Below, piece after piece: positions 43,526-52,648 of a stretch of 64,000 nucleotides of DNA (its first letter is position 1; every line of letters begins with the position of its first letter). The stretch comes from Candidatus Contubernalis alkalaceticus (lineage in GTDB: Bacteria > Bacillota > Dethiobacteria > SKNC01), in assembly GCF_022558445.1 (NCBI RefSeq), contig NZ_CP054699.1, positions 2,248,001 to 2,312,000 of the forward strand, in the 5' to 3' direction. The position numbers were made by a program, and so were the translations under genes. Below the pieces are notes generated by a model. The model saw nothing but the letters and a program-made list of their open reading frames with translations. It searched no databases and was not told where the DNA came from.

Positions 43526-44911
43526 GGCGGTATAAGGAAGGGAAAAAGAAAAAGTGCTGCCCCTCTGGGTATTGTTCTTTACCCAAATATAACCTCCATG
43601 AGCCTCAATAAAACTCCTGGCTATAGCCAGGCCCAGCCCACTACCCCCGTCTTTTTTGGGATATTCTTTTCTGGAGCGATAAAAACGCTCAAAAATGTAG
43701 GGCAAATCCTCTGAATTTATTCCAGGACCGCTGTCGGATACATTAATAACAACATGGGCCCCTTTTATTTCTGCCCCTAAAACAATTTTACCCCCCTTGG
43801 GCGTATAGCGAAGAGCATTTCCTAAAAGATTAATCAATACCTGCATAATCTTATCCCTGTCAATTTTCAAGATAAGGTGTTCCTGGAAAACATTTTTTTC
43901 AAATTTAATTCTTTTTAAAAATATTTCATACTGAAAAGTCTGAAATACTTTATTAAATAGATCCTCTACGTCTGTCTTCAAAAGATTTAAGTTCAGCTTT
44001 CCTGCCTCCGCCAAGCTAATATCTTGAAGGTCATTAACCAACATCGAAATTCTAATTATTTCATCATGAAGGGAAGAAATAACCTGAGGATCCGGCTCAA
44101 TTACCCCCGCCTGAAGCGACTCCAGGTTCCCCCGTAATATTGACAACGGGGTTCTCAGCTCATGGGCTACATCAGCTGTCATATTTCTTTTTAACTCTTC
44201 ACTTTTTTCCACACTGTCAGCCATGAAATTAAACGCTTCCCCCAACTTACCGATCTCATCCTGAGAATCTACAATCACCCTGGTTTTGTAATTACCCCGG
44301 GCAAACTCCTTTACCCCGGCGTTAAGCCTGTAGAGAGGTGAAACAATTTTTCGTGTAAAGAACAAGCTTATAACTGCCGCCAAGCCTACTGCAATTACTC
44401 CCCCCCCAAGAATAGCACCAGTTACCGAGCGGGAGAATTCCTCCTCCAGGGACAGAGTTCCCTGGGGCGCGGCAGGATTTAAAAACAGAGTGCCAACCCT
44501 TATGCCTGCTACTTGTATGGGAAAACCACCCGCCAGGGCAGTTTTGGATAACATTCTGTTATCTGATACAGGATCCCGGGTATCCAGTATTACCCTTCCC
44601 CCGTCATCGGCCAACATTATCTGGTCACCGGGGAGCAGCCTTCCCCCCCTTCCCCTTCTATGCCCGGGTTCTTCAAAGATATCTTCTATCCCTTCCCAGC
44701 CACCTTTTTGAATATAATGAACTGTAAAAATATCCGCCCACTGTTCTAACCTGACAGTACGGTACTGAACCACAAAATCTTTGAAAATAAAATTAGTTGA
44801 GATATTGGCTATAATTATTATTATCATGGCTGTTATAATTACTGTTGTAACAAAAGCAAAAGTAATCTTTGGATGAAGCCTCATGTTTTTAAACATTTTT
44901 ATTAATTGCAC
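43508..44911 (-). CDS. Sensor histidine kinase
   Basis: A 467-aa membrane sensor. Helix 1 (about 15-37), an extracytoplasmic domain (38-163), helix 2 (164-187), HAMP (to about 240), HisKA with phosphorylated H250 (VAHELRTPLSILRGNL) and HATPase with N box NLLGNALRYTP, G1 DSGPGI and G2 GGSGLGLAIARSF. The sensor domain holds a glycine/arginine-rich stretch (GHRRGRGGRLLPGDQ). The signal sensed is unknown. GTG at 44911 (behind AAGGAACAG) or the ATG at 44896 could start it. It follows the response regulator by 80 bp. The last codons lie in the hairpin at 43462. Confidence 0.92.
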   Translation of the reverse strand: MQLIKMFKNMRLHPKITFAFVTTVIITAMIIIIIANISTNFIFKDFVVQYRTVRLEQWADIFTVHYIQKGGWEGIEDIFEEPGHRRGRGGRLLPGDQIMLADDGGRVILDTRDPVSDNRMLSKTALAGGFPIQVAGIRVGTLFLNPAAPQGTLSLEEEFSRSVTGAILGGGVIAVGLAAVISLFFTRKIVSPLYRLNAGVKEFARGNYKTRVIVDSQDEIGKLGEAFNFMADSVEKSEELKRNMTADVAHELRTPLSILRGNLESLQAGVIEPDPQVISSLHDEIIRISMLVNDLQDISLAEAGKLNLNLLKTDVEDLFNKVFQTFQYEIFLKRIKFEKNVFQEHLILKIDRDKIMQVLINLLGNALRYTPKGGKIVLGAEIKGAHVVINVSDSGPGINSEDLPYIFERFYRSRKEYPKKDGGSGLGLAIARSFIEAHGGYIWVKNNTQRGSTFSFSLPYTASQSSE

Positions 44912-44991
44912 CTGTTCCTTTTTTCAAATAAATTTCTTAGTTTACCAAAACAATGTCAGAAGAACGTCCCCTTGACAATTCTTGATAATTT

Positions 44992-45693
44992 TTACGTATT
45001 TAACTCGGCAGCATTAAATTTATAGCCAAGCCCATATACTGTCATAATATACTCAGGATCAGCAGCATTTTTCTCAATTTTGTGTCTTAAATTGCTAATA
45101 TGAGTATCTATAGACCTTTCATATCCCCCGTATGATTCTCCCAGGGCAGCATTTAATATCTGCAGACGGCTGTAAACCCTCCCGGGGTTTTGTGATAATA
45201 AAGCCAAAATTTTAAATTCTGTAGCCGTCAAAGGAATATCCTTACCTTTCACCTTTACCTGATAACGATCAAAATTTATAAGTAAGCCGCCCCTGACAAT
45301 GGATTCTTCCTTTTCTAAACTTCCAAAATCGCTTCTGCGCAGGGCTGCCCTGATTCTTGCTGTTAATTCTGCCAGACTAAAAGGTTTGGTAATGTAATCG
45401 TCAGCTCCTATTTCCAAACCTAATATTTTATCTGTCTCCTGAGCCTTCGCCGTAAGCATGATTATAGGGACGTTACTCGTCTTTCTTATCTCCCGACAGA
45501 GGTCTAGACCATTCATTTCCGGCAGCATTAAATCCAACAATACTAAATCCGGCTCAGTATTCTTTAATAATTCCCTGGCCTTGTCTCCACTGTCAGCCGT
45601 CAAAACTTCAAACCTTTCCTGCTCCAGATATTTTTTTACCAATATAAGTATTTTCTGTTCATCCTCAATAAACAGTATTTTTTTGAGGGACAT
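44992..45693 (-). CDS. OmpR/PhoB-type response regulator
   Basis: A 233-aa two-domain regulator: receiver domain with phosphoacceptor D54 (LVLLDLMLPEMNG), Thr (MLTAKAQ) and Lys (YITKPFS), then a winged-helix DNA-binding domain (LTATEFKILALLSQNPGRVYSR, RSIDTHISNLRHKIE, TVYGLGYKF). It pairs with the histidine kinase downstream. The ATG at 45693 follows AGGGGTGA; a GTG three codons earlier is rejected. Confidence 0.94.
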   Translation of the reverse strand: MSLKKILFIEDEQKILILVKKYLEQERFEVLTADSGDKARELLKNTEPDLVLLDLMLPEMNGLDLCREIRKTSNVPIIMLTAKAQETDKILGLEIGADDYITKPFSLAELTARIRAALRRSDFGSLEKEESIVRGGLLINFDRYQVKVKGKDIPLTATEFKILALLSQNPGRVYSRLQILNAALGESYGGYERSIDTHISNLRHKIEKNAADPEYIMTVYGLGYKFNAAELNT

Positions 45694-45810
45694 CAAAATC
45701 ACCCCTGGCTTTTTATTATTCAGCTATGCGGAGCCTAGCCTGCTAAATTTTAATCACATTCTATCAAAAATATCTTATCATGTCTATTTTTACTAAAGAA
45801 TCCTCCCCTT

Positions 45811-45939
45811 ATTTATCTCTTTTTTTAGGGTATAACACCACCGCCTCTAAGCATTAGCGTAGGTAAGGCTTTTAATCAGGTGGAGTAGAGTCTCCACCTG
45901 ATTCCCCGATGTTTTTAGCTTACTGAAACGAGTTTCACT
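45811..45939 (-). repeat. Dispersed two-hairpin repeat, copy C
   Basis: Full-length copy in the minus orientation. Hairpin 1 is intact (CAGGTGGAG/CTCCACCTG), hairpin 2 is degenerate (CCTTACC against GGCGGTGG), and the loop reads TACGCTAATGCTTAG. Confidence 0.83.
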
Positions 45940-45940
45940 T

Positions 45941-45979
45941 ATAAATTAACCCGGGCCAAATAAGCCCGGGTTAATTTAT
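45941..45979 (-). terminator. Perfect 16-bp hairpin after the small secreted protein
   Basis: ATAAATTAACCCGGGC and GCCCGGGTTAATTTAT around a 7-nt loop. It lies 20 bp behind the stop at 46000 and can end that transcript. Confidence 0.75.
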
Positions 45980-45999
45980 AATTTTCTATTTATTTACAT

Positions 46000-46443
46000 T
46001 TAGAAATTTCCTCGTTTCTGTAGAGGCCTGCTGCCATCTGCAGCTCTCTGCCGAAACATATGAACCCGGTTTAATCTTTCGGTAATCCTTTGTTCCACCT
46101 GAGCCAGGCATTGATTTATTTTTTCTTCTGATATCATGCCCTGTTCAAACCTTTCGGAAATATGAGCATTTTGGTCCTCAACTACAGATTTTGTTAAATC
46201 TTCACTGCTGATACCTTTTTCTTCGGCTACTTCAACAATGGTCTTTCCATCCCTTAACTGTTCCCTCAGTTCTTCCACTTTCATCTGTAGAATATCGCTG
46301 ACCCTAACCATCCAGTTACCTGCTTTCTTCCCCTGCCAACTGCTCTGAACCTCCGAGGAAACTGACTCATTGGCATAAATGGGACCGACGGCCAGTGACA
46401 TTGCCAGAGCCACTACGACCATTAAAATGATTGTTTTTTTCAT
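46000..46443 (-). CDS. Small exported protein of unknown function
   Basis: A 147-aa protein with a clear signal peptide (MKKTIILMVVVALAMSLAVG, cleavage after about residue 24). The mature part is helical with the repeated pattern DGKTIVEVAEEKGISSEDL, a small-protein motif seen in several uncharacterised Clostridia exported proteins, and ends basic. Function unknown. AGGAGGT precedes the ATG. It has its own terminator. Confidence 0.75.
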   Translation of the reverse strand: MKKTIILMVVVALAMSLAVGPIYANESVSSEVQSSWQGKKAGNWMVRVSDILQMKVEELREQLRDGKTIVEVAEEKGISSEDLTKSVVEDQNAHISERFEQGMISEEKINQCLAQVEQRITERLNRVHMFRQRAADGSRPLQKRGNF

Positions 46444-46535
46444 TACTTACCTCCTTTCCTAAATGACTTGGACTCTAGTATACCCAATAGTTCTCCAGAA
46501 CCTTTTAAGCAAATGTCAAGATTTTATCAAGAAAT

Positions 46536-46578
46536 ATCAAAAGGGCTGAGGGGTTTTAAATCCCACAGCCCTTTTGAT
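46536..46578 (-). terminator. Intrinsic terminator behind the small SPW-like gene
   Basis: ATCAAAAGGGCTG and CAGCCCTTTTGAT form a 13-bp stem, 24 bp after the stop at 46602. Confidence 0.8.
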
Positions 46579-46601
46579 GTAATTATAGGTTTCCTAAAAA
46601 A

Positions 46602-46790
46602 TTAACCTTGACCTTCTGGTTTGGCATCTACGTTGCTTTTTACAAACAAAAAATACGCATTATAAAGTGCGACTACAATACCCAGCACAACGTTGTTACT
46701 CAACAGTGTACCAGGGGTTAGGATATTAGTAAAGTTTACGATTGCCAACCACGCACCAACTACAATGTGGATTAAATGAAATGTAGTCAT
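46602..46790 (-). CDS. Small two-helix membrane protein, SPW-repeat-like
   Basis: A 62-aa membrane protein with two predicted helices (about 6-20, 31-50) and a hydrophilic tail. The spacing of GAWLAIVNF and SNNVVLGIVVALYNAYF resembles one unit of the SPW repeat family (small membrane proteins of unknown role), but the match is weak. A strong AGGAGGT lies before three in-frame ATGs; the one at 46790 has the best spacing. Confidence 0.6.
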   Translation of the reverse strand: MTTFHLIHIVVGAWLAIVNFTNILTPGTLLSNNVVLGIVVALYNAYFLFVKSNVDAKPEGQG

Positions 46791-46850
46791 AAGTGTCATA
46801 ACCTCCTTTTTACGTATATACTGTCCCTGATACACTTATTTTATACATTT

Positions 46851-46975
46851 TTTTATCTCTTTTTTAGAGTATAAGTCCCCCACCTCTAAGCGTTAGCGTA
46901 GGTGGGTCTTATAATCAGTTGGAGTAGAGTCTCCACCTGATTCCTCGATGTTTCAGCTTTCTGAAACCAGTGCAC
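46851..46975 (-). repeat. Dispersed two-hairpin repeat, copy D
   Basis: Full copy in the minus orientation. It begins one base past the MFS stop codon (46977). The left end is diverged (GTGCACTGGTTTCAG); the loop TACGCTAACGCTTAG is intact. Confidence 0.83.
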
Positions 46976-46976
46976 T

Positions 46977-48287
46977 TTATAACTTTTGAAAAATATGTCC
47001 CCGAACTTTTTTGCCTCTCAAGACATAGGTTATTAACGCTCCGGATAAAGAAATAAAGGAAGCCAAAAAAAATGGAAGGCTAAAATTGGCAGTCAAATCT
47101 AACAGTAATCCTGAAACCCAGGGCGCTAAGGACTGTCCCACTCCTAAACCTAAAGTAATAAAACCCAAAGCGGCTGGTGCCTGTCTGGGGCCCATAGTAT
47201 CTCCACAAATCGCAGCCATAATCCCGGGAATGCTCCAGGCAGTTAACCCAAACAAAACACTGGAGAACAAAAATCCGGCCATACTCTGAGATCCCCCCAT
47301 TATTCCAAAAGAGACTGATTGAAAAAGAAAAACCATAGCCAATGTCTTTTCACGACCTAAAAAATCAGAAATGGAACCCCATAAAAAACCGCTAAAAATA
47401 CTAATGATTCCCACAATGGCCCAAAGGTTCCCTGCCGCTACCTCCTCCAGGCCTCTTCCATCTACCAGGTATGCAATAAAAAACGTGGAATAAACAATAT
47501 ATGAAAAACCAAATAGCGAATAGGTCCCGGCCAACAACCATAAAAATTTATGAGTACAAACCTGTTTAAAACTAAATAAAACTGCAGTTTCTTTAACAGT
47601 AGAAGGTTTATCAAAAACAGTTTCCTTTTGATTCTCTATTATTGAATCTCCCAAAGGAAGCATATTCATTTCCCTGGGGTGGTTTCGTAAAAAAATGTAT
47701 GCCGCTGCAGCAATTAAAACAACGATACTTCCCAGAACAAACCAACTATAGCGCCAACCCATCCCCTGATAACCCGTTAATAACTTGGGGACCAAATAAC
47801 CAGTACTCAGAAGGCCCAAGCCGGATCCTCCCACCATAAGCCCTGTGGCCATTCCCCTTCGATTTCCTGAAAACCAGGAACTGGCCAGACCCATGATAGG
47901 AATATTGCTGCCCCCACTTCCAATTCCCGTAATCACCCTAAAAATAAGTGCGGATAAAAAAGTATTTGAGAGTCCCGTAAAAAACATAGCTGCTCCTGTT
48001 AACAGAAGCGCAAAAAATACAACCAGCCTTGGCCCATATTTAACCGCCAATATCCCTCCGGCAAGAGCAAATAACAAATAACCAATAAAATTCCCTGAAG
48101 CTAAAAGCCCCATTTGAGTGTAGCTGAGATCTAGCCCTTCCTTCATAGAAGGTAAAATTGCCGTATACCCAAAACGGCCATAGCCTAAAGAAGCCATCAC
48201 CGTAAGAACACTCATAACAAGTATTACATAGGCGTAATGAAAGGAAAAATGTATTTTACCTTTTTGATTGCCAGAGGCTTTTACCAT
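46977..48287 (-). CDS. Major facilitator superfamily transporter
   Basis: A 436-aa MFS protein with twelve predicted helices and motif A-like loops (GGILAVKYGPRL; GSISDFLGREKTLA). LGYGRFGYTAILPSMKEGL is typical of the CynX/YbfB-type branch, but the substrate is unknown. The ATG at 48287 lies behind CAGGAGA and five bases after the stop of the protease gene upstream; the longer frame (to 48317) would overlap it, so I reject it. The two genes are probably cotranscribed. Confidence 0.9.
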   Translation of the reverse strand: MVKASGNQKGKIHFSFHYAYVILVMSVLTVMASLGYGRFGYTAILPSMKEGLDLSYTQMGLLASGNFIGYLLFALAGGILAVKYGPRLVVFFALLLTGAAMFFTGLSNTFLSALIFRVITGIGSGGSNIPIMGLASSWFSGNRRGMATGLMVGGSGLGLLSTGYLVPKLLTGYQGMGWRYSWFVLGSIVVLIAAAAYIFLRNHPREMNMLPLGDSIIENQKETVFDKPSTVKETAVLFSFKQVCTHKFLWLLAGTYSLFGFSYIVYSTFFIAYLVDGRGLEEVAAGNLWAIVGIISIFSGFLWGSISDFLGREKTLAMVFLFQSVSFGIMGGSQSMAGFLFSSVLFGLTAWSIPGIMAAICGDTMGPRQAPAALGFITLGLGVGQSLAPWVSGLLLDLTANFSLPFFLASFISLSGALITYVLRGKKVRGHIFQKL

Positions 48288-48291
48288 AGAA

Positions 48292-49422
48292 TTAATCTCC
48301 TGATTCCAATGAACCAAACATTGTCTTTATTTTAATCAGTCTCATCATATCTGTATTACTGAGGATCCCCAGTAAACTGTCCCCCTTAACAACCAATGCC
48401 CTTCCTGCACCCTCAGAAGCCATTTTCATCATAGCATCCACTGCTTCTTCATCAGGGTCAACTGCCAAACAGTGCTCCAGGGGCACCATCACCTCACCTA
48501 CCACTGTTTTGACCCACTGAGACACAGGAATATCTTTTACCCTGTTCATGGTAATTAGACCTTTGAGGGTAGAGTCCTCCAAAACCGGAAAGGCTCCAAA
48601 TTTATACTTATAAAATTCTTCGATTAATTTTTCAATGCTTATACTTGTATCTACCACCTGAACCTGGTCACTCATGACATCTTTGACCTTAATTCCCGAG
48701 AGGGTTTCTTTTAATGCCACCTGGCTGTAACTGGACTGTCCCGCCTGATACAGCAGCCATCCTAAAAAAATATACCAAAGGCCCCATACAGAACCGGAAA
48801 AAAACAGCATTACAAAACCAATGCCCATAGCAAAAAAAGCAAAGTAGCTGCCTGCTGCCACGGCAATCCTGGTGGCACTTAAAAGACTGCCCTTACGCAT
48901 CCATAAAAGAGCCCTTAATATCCTACCGCCATCCAGGGGAAAGGCAGGAATAAGATTCAAAATGCCCACCAATAGATTCATTCTGGCTAAAAACCAAACA
49001 AATTCACTGCAGGGAATACCTCTGGGAAAAACCAAAAACAATACTCCAAACCCTACTGATAAACCAATACTGGATAGTGGTCCTACCACAGAAATTTTTA
49101 ATTCTGCTTGAGGCAGCTCAGGCTCTTTCTTCATTTGAGCTACCCCTCCAAAAATAAATAAAGTAATTTTATTGATAGGAATACCCTCATTTATAGCCAT
49201 TAAAGAATGAGCCAATTCATGAATCAAAACGGAAATAAAAACGATTATGGTTGTGCTTATCCCCAATATCCAATAAACTGTATCCTGGATTTCGGGAAGT
49301 GCCTGTGGATAGTAATGGCGAGAAAGGGTGAAGCTGAAAAGAAAAAATACTAAAAACCAGCTGATATCCAGCTCCACATCTATGCCAAAAATTTTAAATA
49401 TCTTAACCGTATTGCGAAACAA
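48292..49422 (-). CDS. Site-2 protease family protein with CBS domains
   Basis: A 376-aa membrane metalloprotease related to SpoIVFB. The zinc motif is HELAH (68-72) and the third ligand is in the LDG motif (161-163, NLIPAFPLDGGRILR). About six helices precede a CBS pair (about 245-370; KDVMSDQVQVVDTS, GEVMVPLEHCLAVDPDEE) that may bind nucleotides. Substrate is unknown; SpoIVFB itself cleaves pro-SigK, and the CBS form occurs also outside sporulation. Length is normal. It begins an operon with the MFS gene. Confidence 0.92.
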   Translation of the reverse strand: MFRNTVKIFKIFGIDVELDISWFLVFFLFSFTLSRHYYPQALPEIQDTVYWILGISTTIIVFISVLIHELAHSLMAINEGIPINKITLFIFGGVAQMKKEPELPQAELKISVVGPLSSIGLSVGFGVLFLVFPRGIPCSEFVWFLARMNLLVGILNLIPAFPLDGGRILRALLWMRKGSLLSATRIAVAAGSYFAFFAMGIGFVMLFFSGSVWGLWYIFLGWLLYQAGQSSYSQVALKETLSGIKVKDVMSDQVQVVDTSISIEKLIEEFYKYKFGAFPVLEDSTLKGLITMNRVKDIPVSQWVKTVVGEVMVPLEHCLAVDPDEEAVDAMMKMASEGAGRALVVKGDSLLGILSNTDMMRLIKIKTMFGSLESGD

Positions 49423-49607
49423 ACTATCATCTCCTTATATTTTATCTTCTAATCAAACTATGCCTGATATAATAATAGTCAAACACAATAAAAATATTTA
49501 CTATTATGCATGATAAGCTCCAAAAGTTAAGTTCTAACTTAAGAACCATATTTTAAAAACAATTCTCTCTTTTTTATAAACTTCCTGCTGTCCCTTAAGA
49601 AAAAAAA

Positions 49608-49639
49608 TAAGCACCCCTCTCTAAGCAAAAAGGTGCTTA
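49608..49639 (-). terminator. Terminator of the Spo0E-like gene
   Basis: TAAGCACC and GGTGCTTA form a stem with a long T-run on the minus strand, about 50 bp behind the stop codon at 49691. Confidence 0.8.
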
Positions 49640-49690
49640 CCTTAGATTATTAATTATTTTTTTTTAAAGTAGTGAAATAATTGAAAAAAA

Positions 49691-49864
49691 TTAATGCTGC
49701 CAGTTTACTAATCTCAACAGATTGTAATAATTCTCATGCAAATCCTCCAGTTCCCTGCTTTTTTCCAAGACTTCATTATCTATACAGTCTTTTTCTACTA
49801 CCATTTCCTGCAGTTCATCTCTAACCCTTGATATTTCACCCAAAACTTCTTCAATATTAACCAT
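49691..49864 (-). CDS. Spo0E-like aspartyl-phosphate phosphatase
   Basis: A 57-aa helical protein (MVNIEEVLGEISRVRDELQE at the start) with the family signature in VLEKSRELEDLHENYYNLL, the region corresponding to SQxLD of Spo0E. These proteins dephosphorylate Spo0A~P and hold back sporulation. The signature is SRELE instead of SQxLD, so catalysis should be checked. GGGGTGA precedes the ATG. The gene is too short for most ORF cut-offs. It is flanked by a terminator. Confidence 0.75.
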   Translation of the reverse strand: MVNIEEVLGEISRVRDELQEMVVEKDCIDNEVLEKSRELEDLHENYYNLLRLVNWQH

Positions 49865-50080
49865 CTGATCACCCCTTAAGCAGTCTGCCCATATATACTT
49901 TTTTTATTACCTGGTTTTTAAGGTAATCTAAGGGAGACAAAGGCTTTTCCCTTAAATGATAAATTAAAAAACCCCCTTCACTTTTTGCGAAGAGGACAAA
50001 TCTAATAACTTCTGTTTTAATATACTCGTTTCAAATTGTTAAAAAAACCTTAAACCCAATTAAAGTCTGTTCTTATTAAG

Positions 50081-50169
50081 TGGTGCCGGAGACCGGAATT
50101 GAACCGGTACGGGCGTTAAAGCCCGAGGGATTTTAAGTCCCTTGCGTCTGCCATTTCCGCCACTCCGGC
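50081..50169 (-). tRNA. tRNA-Leu (TAA)
   Basis: Class II tRNA with long variable arm; acceptor GCCGGAG/CTCCGGC, anticodon loop CTTAAAA giving TAA, encoded CCA. Last gene of a six-tRNA cluster. Confidence 0.95.
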
Positions 50170-50174
50170 AGATT

Positions 50175-50249
50175 TGGAGGCGACACCCGGATTTGAACCG
50201 GGGAATAAAGGATTTGCAGTCCTCTGCCTTACCACTTGGCTATGTCGCC
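50175..50249 (-). tRNA. tRNA-Cys (GCA)
   Basis: Acceptor GGCGACA/TGTCGCC, anticodon loop CTGCAAA giving GCA, encoded CCA. Confidence 0.95.
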
Positions 50250-50257
50250 AAAAAAAA

Positions 50258-50332
50258 TGGAGCGGAAGACGGGAATTGAACCCGCGACCCTCGCCTTGGC
50301 AAGGCGATGCTCTACCGCTGAGCTACTTCCGC
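50258..50332 (-). tRNA. tRNA-Gly (GCC)
   Basis: Acceptor GCGGAAG/CTTCCGC, anticodon loop TTGCCAA giving GCC, T-loop GTTCAAT, encoded CCA. Confidence 0.95.
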
Positions 50333-50333
50333 A

Positions 50334-50409
<76 letters not shown>

Positions 50410-50485
50410 TGGCGGAGCTGACGGGGATTGAACCCGCGATCTCCGGCTTGACAGGCCGGCATGTTAACCGCTACACCACAGCTCC
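50410..50485 (-). tRNA. tRNA-Asp (GTC)
   Basis: Acceptor GGAGCTG/CAGCTCC, anticodon loop CTGTCAA giving GTC, encoded CCA. Confidence 0.95.
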
Positions 50486-50501
50486 TACTACTATTATATT
50501 A

Positions 50502-50577
<76 letters not shown>

Positions 50578-50588
50578 GGCACTTAACA

Positions 50589-50617
50589 AGTATACACAAA
50601 TAATTTTTAAAAGTCAA
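50589..50617 (-). promoter_or_regulatory. Promoter of the six-tRNA cluster
   Basis: Minus strand: TTGACT (50612-50617), 17-bp spacer, TATACT (50589-50594), a dozen bases ahead of tRNA-Val(TAC). Confidence 0.85.
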
Positions 50618-50652
50618 TAGCCTTTAATTTCTTTTTAAATTAAGTTAAATAT

Positions 50653-51294
50653 CTAAATATCTTTTTCTGTTTCAAGGGTGGTATAGTAGAACAGGCTCTG
50701 CAGTTCAATAGTGAGATCAATATTGTGTACATGAACATGCTCTGGCACGTTCAATTTGGTAGGCGCAAAATTAAGTATCGCCACGATTCCTAATTTCACC
50801 AGTTTGTTCACCACCAGTTGAGCCTGTGGCGAAGGAATGGTCAGTATAGCCACCCTGACATTATACTCTTTAATCACTTCCGGCATAAAGTCAATATGCT
50901 TAATGGTCAAACCTTCCACCTGGCAGCCAATAACCTCATCTGATATATCAAACATCCCTACCACTGAAATATAAGGATTTTTGGTAAGATTATATCGGCC
51001 AAATGCTTTACCCAGATGCCCGGAACCAATTACTACAGTATTATTTTCTTTATCTAAAGCAATAATTTTTAATAATTTATCCCTCAAATAGACAGTGTTA
51101 TATCCAGTTCCCCGGGTTCCAAAAGCACCAAAATAAGCAAGGTCTTTTCTAATCTGTTCCGCTGTAAACCCGGTTCTAAAACTTAAAGTCCTTGAAGAAA
51201 TAATATCCACATCTTTTTTTATTAAATTATCTAATATTCTTAAATAGATAGGAAGACGTCTAATAATTGAAAAAGGCGCATTGCGTCGCGGCAT
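50653..51294 (-). CDS. rex: Redox-sensing transcriptional repressor Rex
   Basis: A 213-aa repressor that releases DNA when NADH rises. An N-terminal winged helix (IIRRLPIYLRILDNLI, ISSRTLSFRTGFTAEQIRKDLAYFGAFGTRGTGY) is followed by a Rossmann domain with VVIGSGHLGKAFGRY and a C-terminal domain-swap helix (ELQSLFYYTTLE). Length and signatures are standard. The ATG has AAGGAGG in front. It follows the prenyl synthase gene by 43 bp and may be cotranscribed. No canonical Rex operator was seen in the window. Confidence 0.96.
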   Translation of the reverse strand: MPRRNAPFSIIRRLPIYLRILDNLIKKDVDIISSRTLSFRTGFTAEQIRKDLAYFGAFGTRGTGYNTVYLRDKLLKIIALDKENNTVVIGSGHLGKAFGRYNLTKNPYISVVGMFDISDEVIGCQVEGLTIKHIDFMPEVIKEYNVRVAILTIPSPQAQLVVNKLVKLGIVAILNFAPTKLNVPEHVHVHNIDLTIELQSLFYYTTLETEKDI

Positions 51295-51337
51295 TTCATC
51301 AAGGCCTCCTTACTCCTTGAAGATAGCTGAAAATTTA

Positions 51338-52306
51338 CTAGTAAAATCTCTTAAGTATATATCTTGCAACAAATTCCAACGTCTGTTTGGTAGGACTATC
51401 CGGAAATATTGTCAGCTCTCGGACGGCCTGATCTATATACTTTTCAGCAAGACGAAAAGTGCTCTCATAAGCATTAGTAATTTTGATTTCTTGGATAATT
51501 GCATCTATAAGTTTGTAGTCAATCTGTCTGTTCATGATTTTGTCCTTAAAAAATTCCCTCTCGGGGCATTTTTTAAGCATATAAATGACAGGCAGCGTAA
51601 TTGTACCGTACCGTAAATCATTGCCAACCGGTTTTCCTGTTTTATCAGCTTCCCCTAAGAAATCTAAAAGGTCATCAGTAATCTGAAAGGCCATACCTAG
51701 ATTATGACCATAGTTGGCCATAGCTTCTATTTCCTGCTCACTGGCTCCTGTCACAACCCCTCCACTGCGGCAGCTGGCAGAAATAAATAGAGCGGTTTTT
51801 TTCTTAACCCTGTCCAAATAAACCTGCTCGGTAAGATTAGCCTCAAAAATTTCGTTCTGCTGCTGTATTTCCCCCTCAGACATCTTCTCCACCACGTTAG
51901 ACATAATGTCAATCAGGGATAATGACCTGAAACCGGTTAATATAGCAAAAGCTTTGGCAAACAAATAATCTCCCATCAAAACAGACACCTGGTTACCCCA
52001 TCTTGAATTAACTGAAGGAAGCCCCCGGCGAAAATCAGAATTATCAACTACATCATCGTGAACTAAAGTGGCAGAATGAATTAATTCAATAGCTACAGCC
52101 ACAGGGATACAGCTTTCCAAATCCGTTCGTTTTAATTTCGCACATAAAAAGAATAATGCTGGCCTTAGTCTTTTACCAGCAGAACTTAATAAATGCGAAG
52201 AAATCTCTGCAACTAATCTGTCTTCAGAGTTTAAAGACTTTCCCAGCTCTATTTCAAATTTATGAAGTTCTCTTTCTATTCCGGCAAATACTTGATTTAC
52301 CCTCAT
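51338..52306 (-). CDS. Polyprenyl diphosphate synthase
   Basis: A 322-aa trans-prenyltransferase that extends isoprenoid chains, probably for a menaquinone side chain. The two aspartate-rich motifs are present: LVHDDVVDNSDFRRG (first) and ITDDLLDFLGE (second), plus SSAGKRLRPALFFLC for IPP binding. Similar to heptaprenyl diphosphate synthase component II (HepT); no component I gene is near. The exact chain length is not predictable. Confidence 0.92.
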   Translation of the reverse strand: MRVNQVFAGIERELHKFEIELGKSLNSEDRLVAEISSHLLSSAGKRLRPALFFLCAKLKRTDLESCIPVAVAIELIHSATLVHDDVVDNSDFRRGLPSVNSRWGNQVSVLMGDYLFAKAFAILTGFRSLSLIDIMSNVVEKMSEGEIQQQNEIFEANLTEQVYLDRVKKKTALFISASCRSGGVVTGASEQEIEAMANYGHNLGMAFQITDDLLDFLGEADKTGKPVGNDLRYGTITLPVIYMLKKCPEREFFKDKIMNRQIDYKLIDAIIQEIKITNAYESTFRLAEKYIDQAVRELTIFPDSPTKQTLEFVARYILKRFY

Positions 52307-52526
52307 CCAATCACCACCCTGGTCAATAGACGTATAGCTAATTTAACTGCTCATAAAGAAAGGTTTATGGAGAGTGCCAAAACCCGGATCATTGGACTAG
52401 AGCTTAAATCAACAAATAATAAACATTCATGACAGCCCTATCCAGAAATAATAGATTATCTGTATAGAGTAACAATATTTCTTCAATCTTTTGCAACTAC
52501 TCAGGCCAAAAGGCAATTAATTATTG

Positions 52527-52559
52527 ATGAGACCCGTGATACAAAGGGACGGGTCTCAT
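52527..52559. terminator. Hairpin terminator behind hdrB
   Basis: ATGAGACCCGT and ACGGGTCTCAT pair perfectly (11 bp). It lies in the gap between hdrB and the prenyl synthase gene; the T-run is weak. The rest of this 340-bp gap shows no gene. Confidence 0.65.
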
Positions 52560-52648
52560 TAATTTCTCTCTGGCCCGTAGTTCCGCTCAAATAACGCTCT
52601 AATCGTTCCCTGAGCCATTTATTTCTATATCTTTATAGTTTCTTTAAT

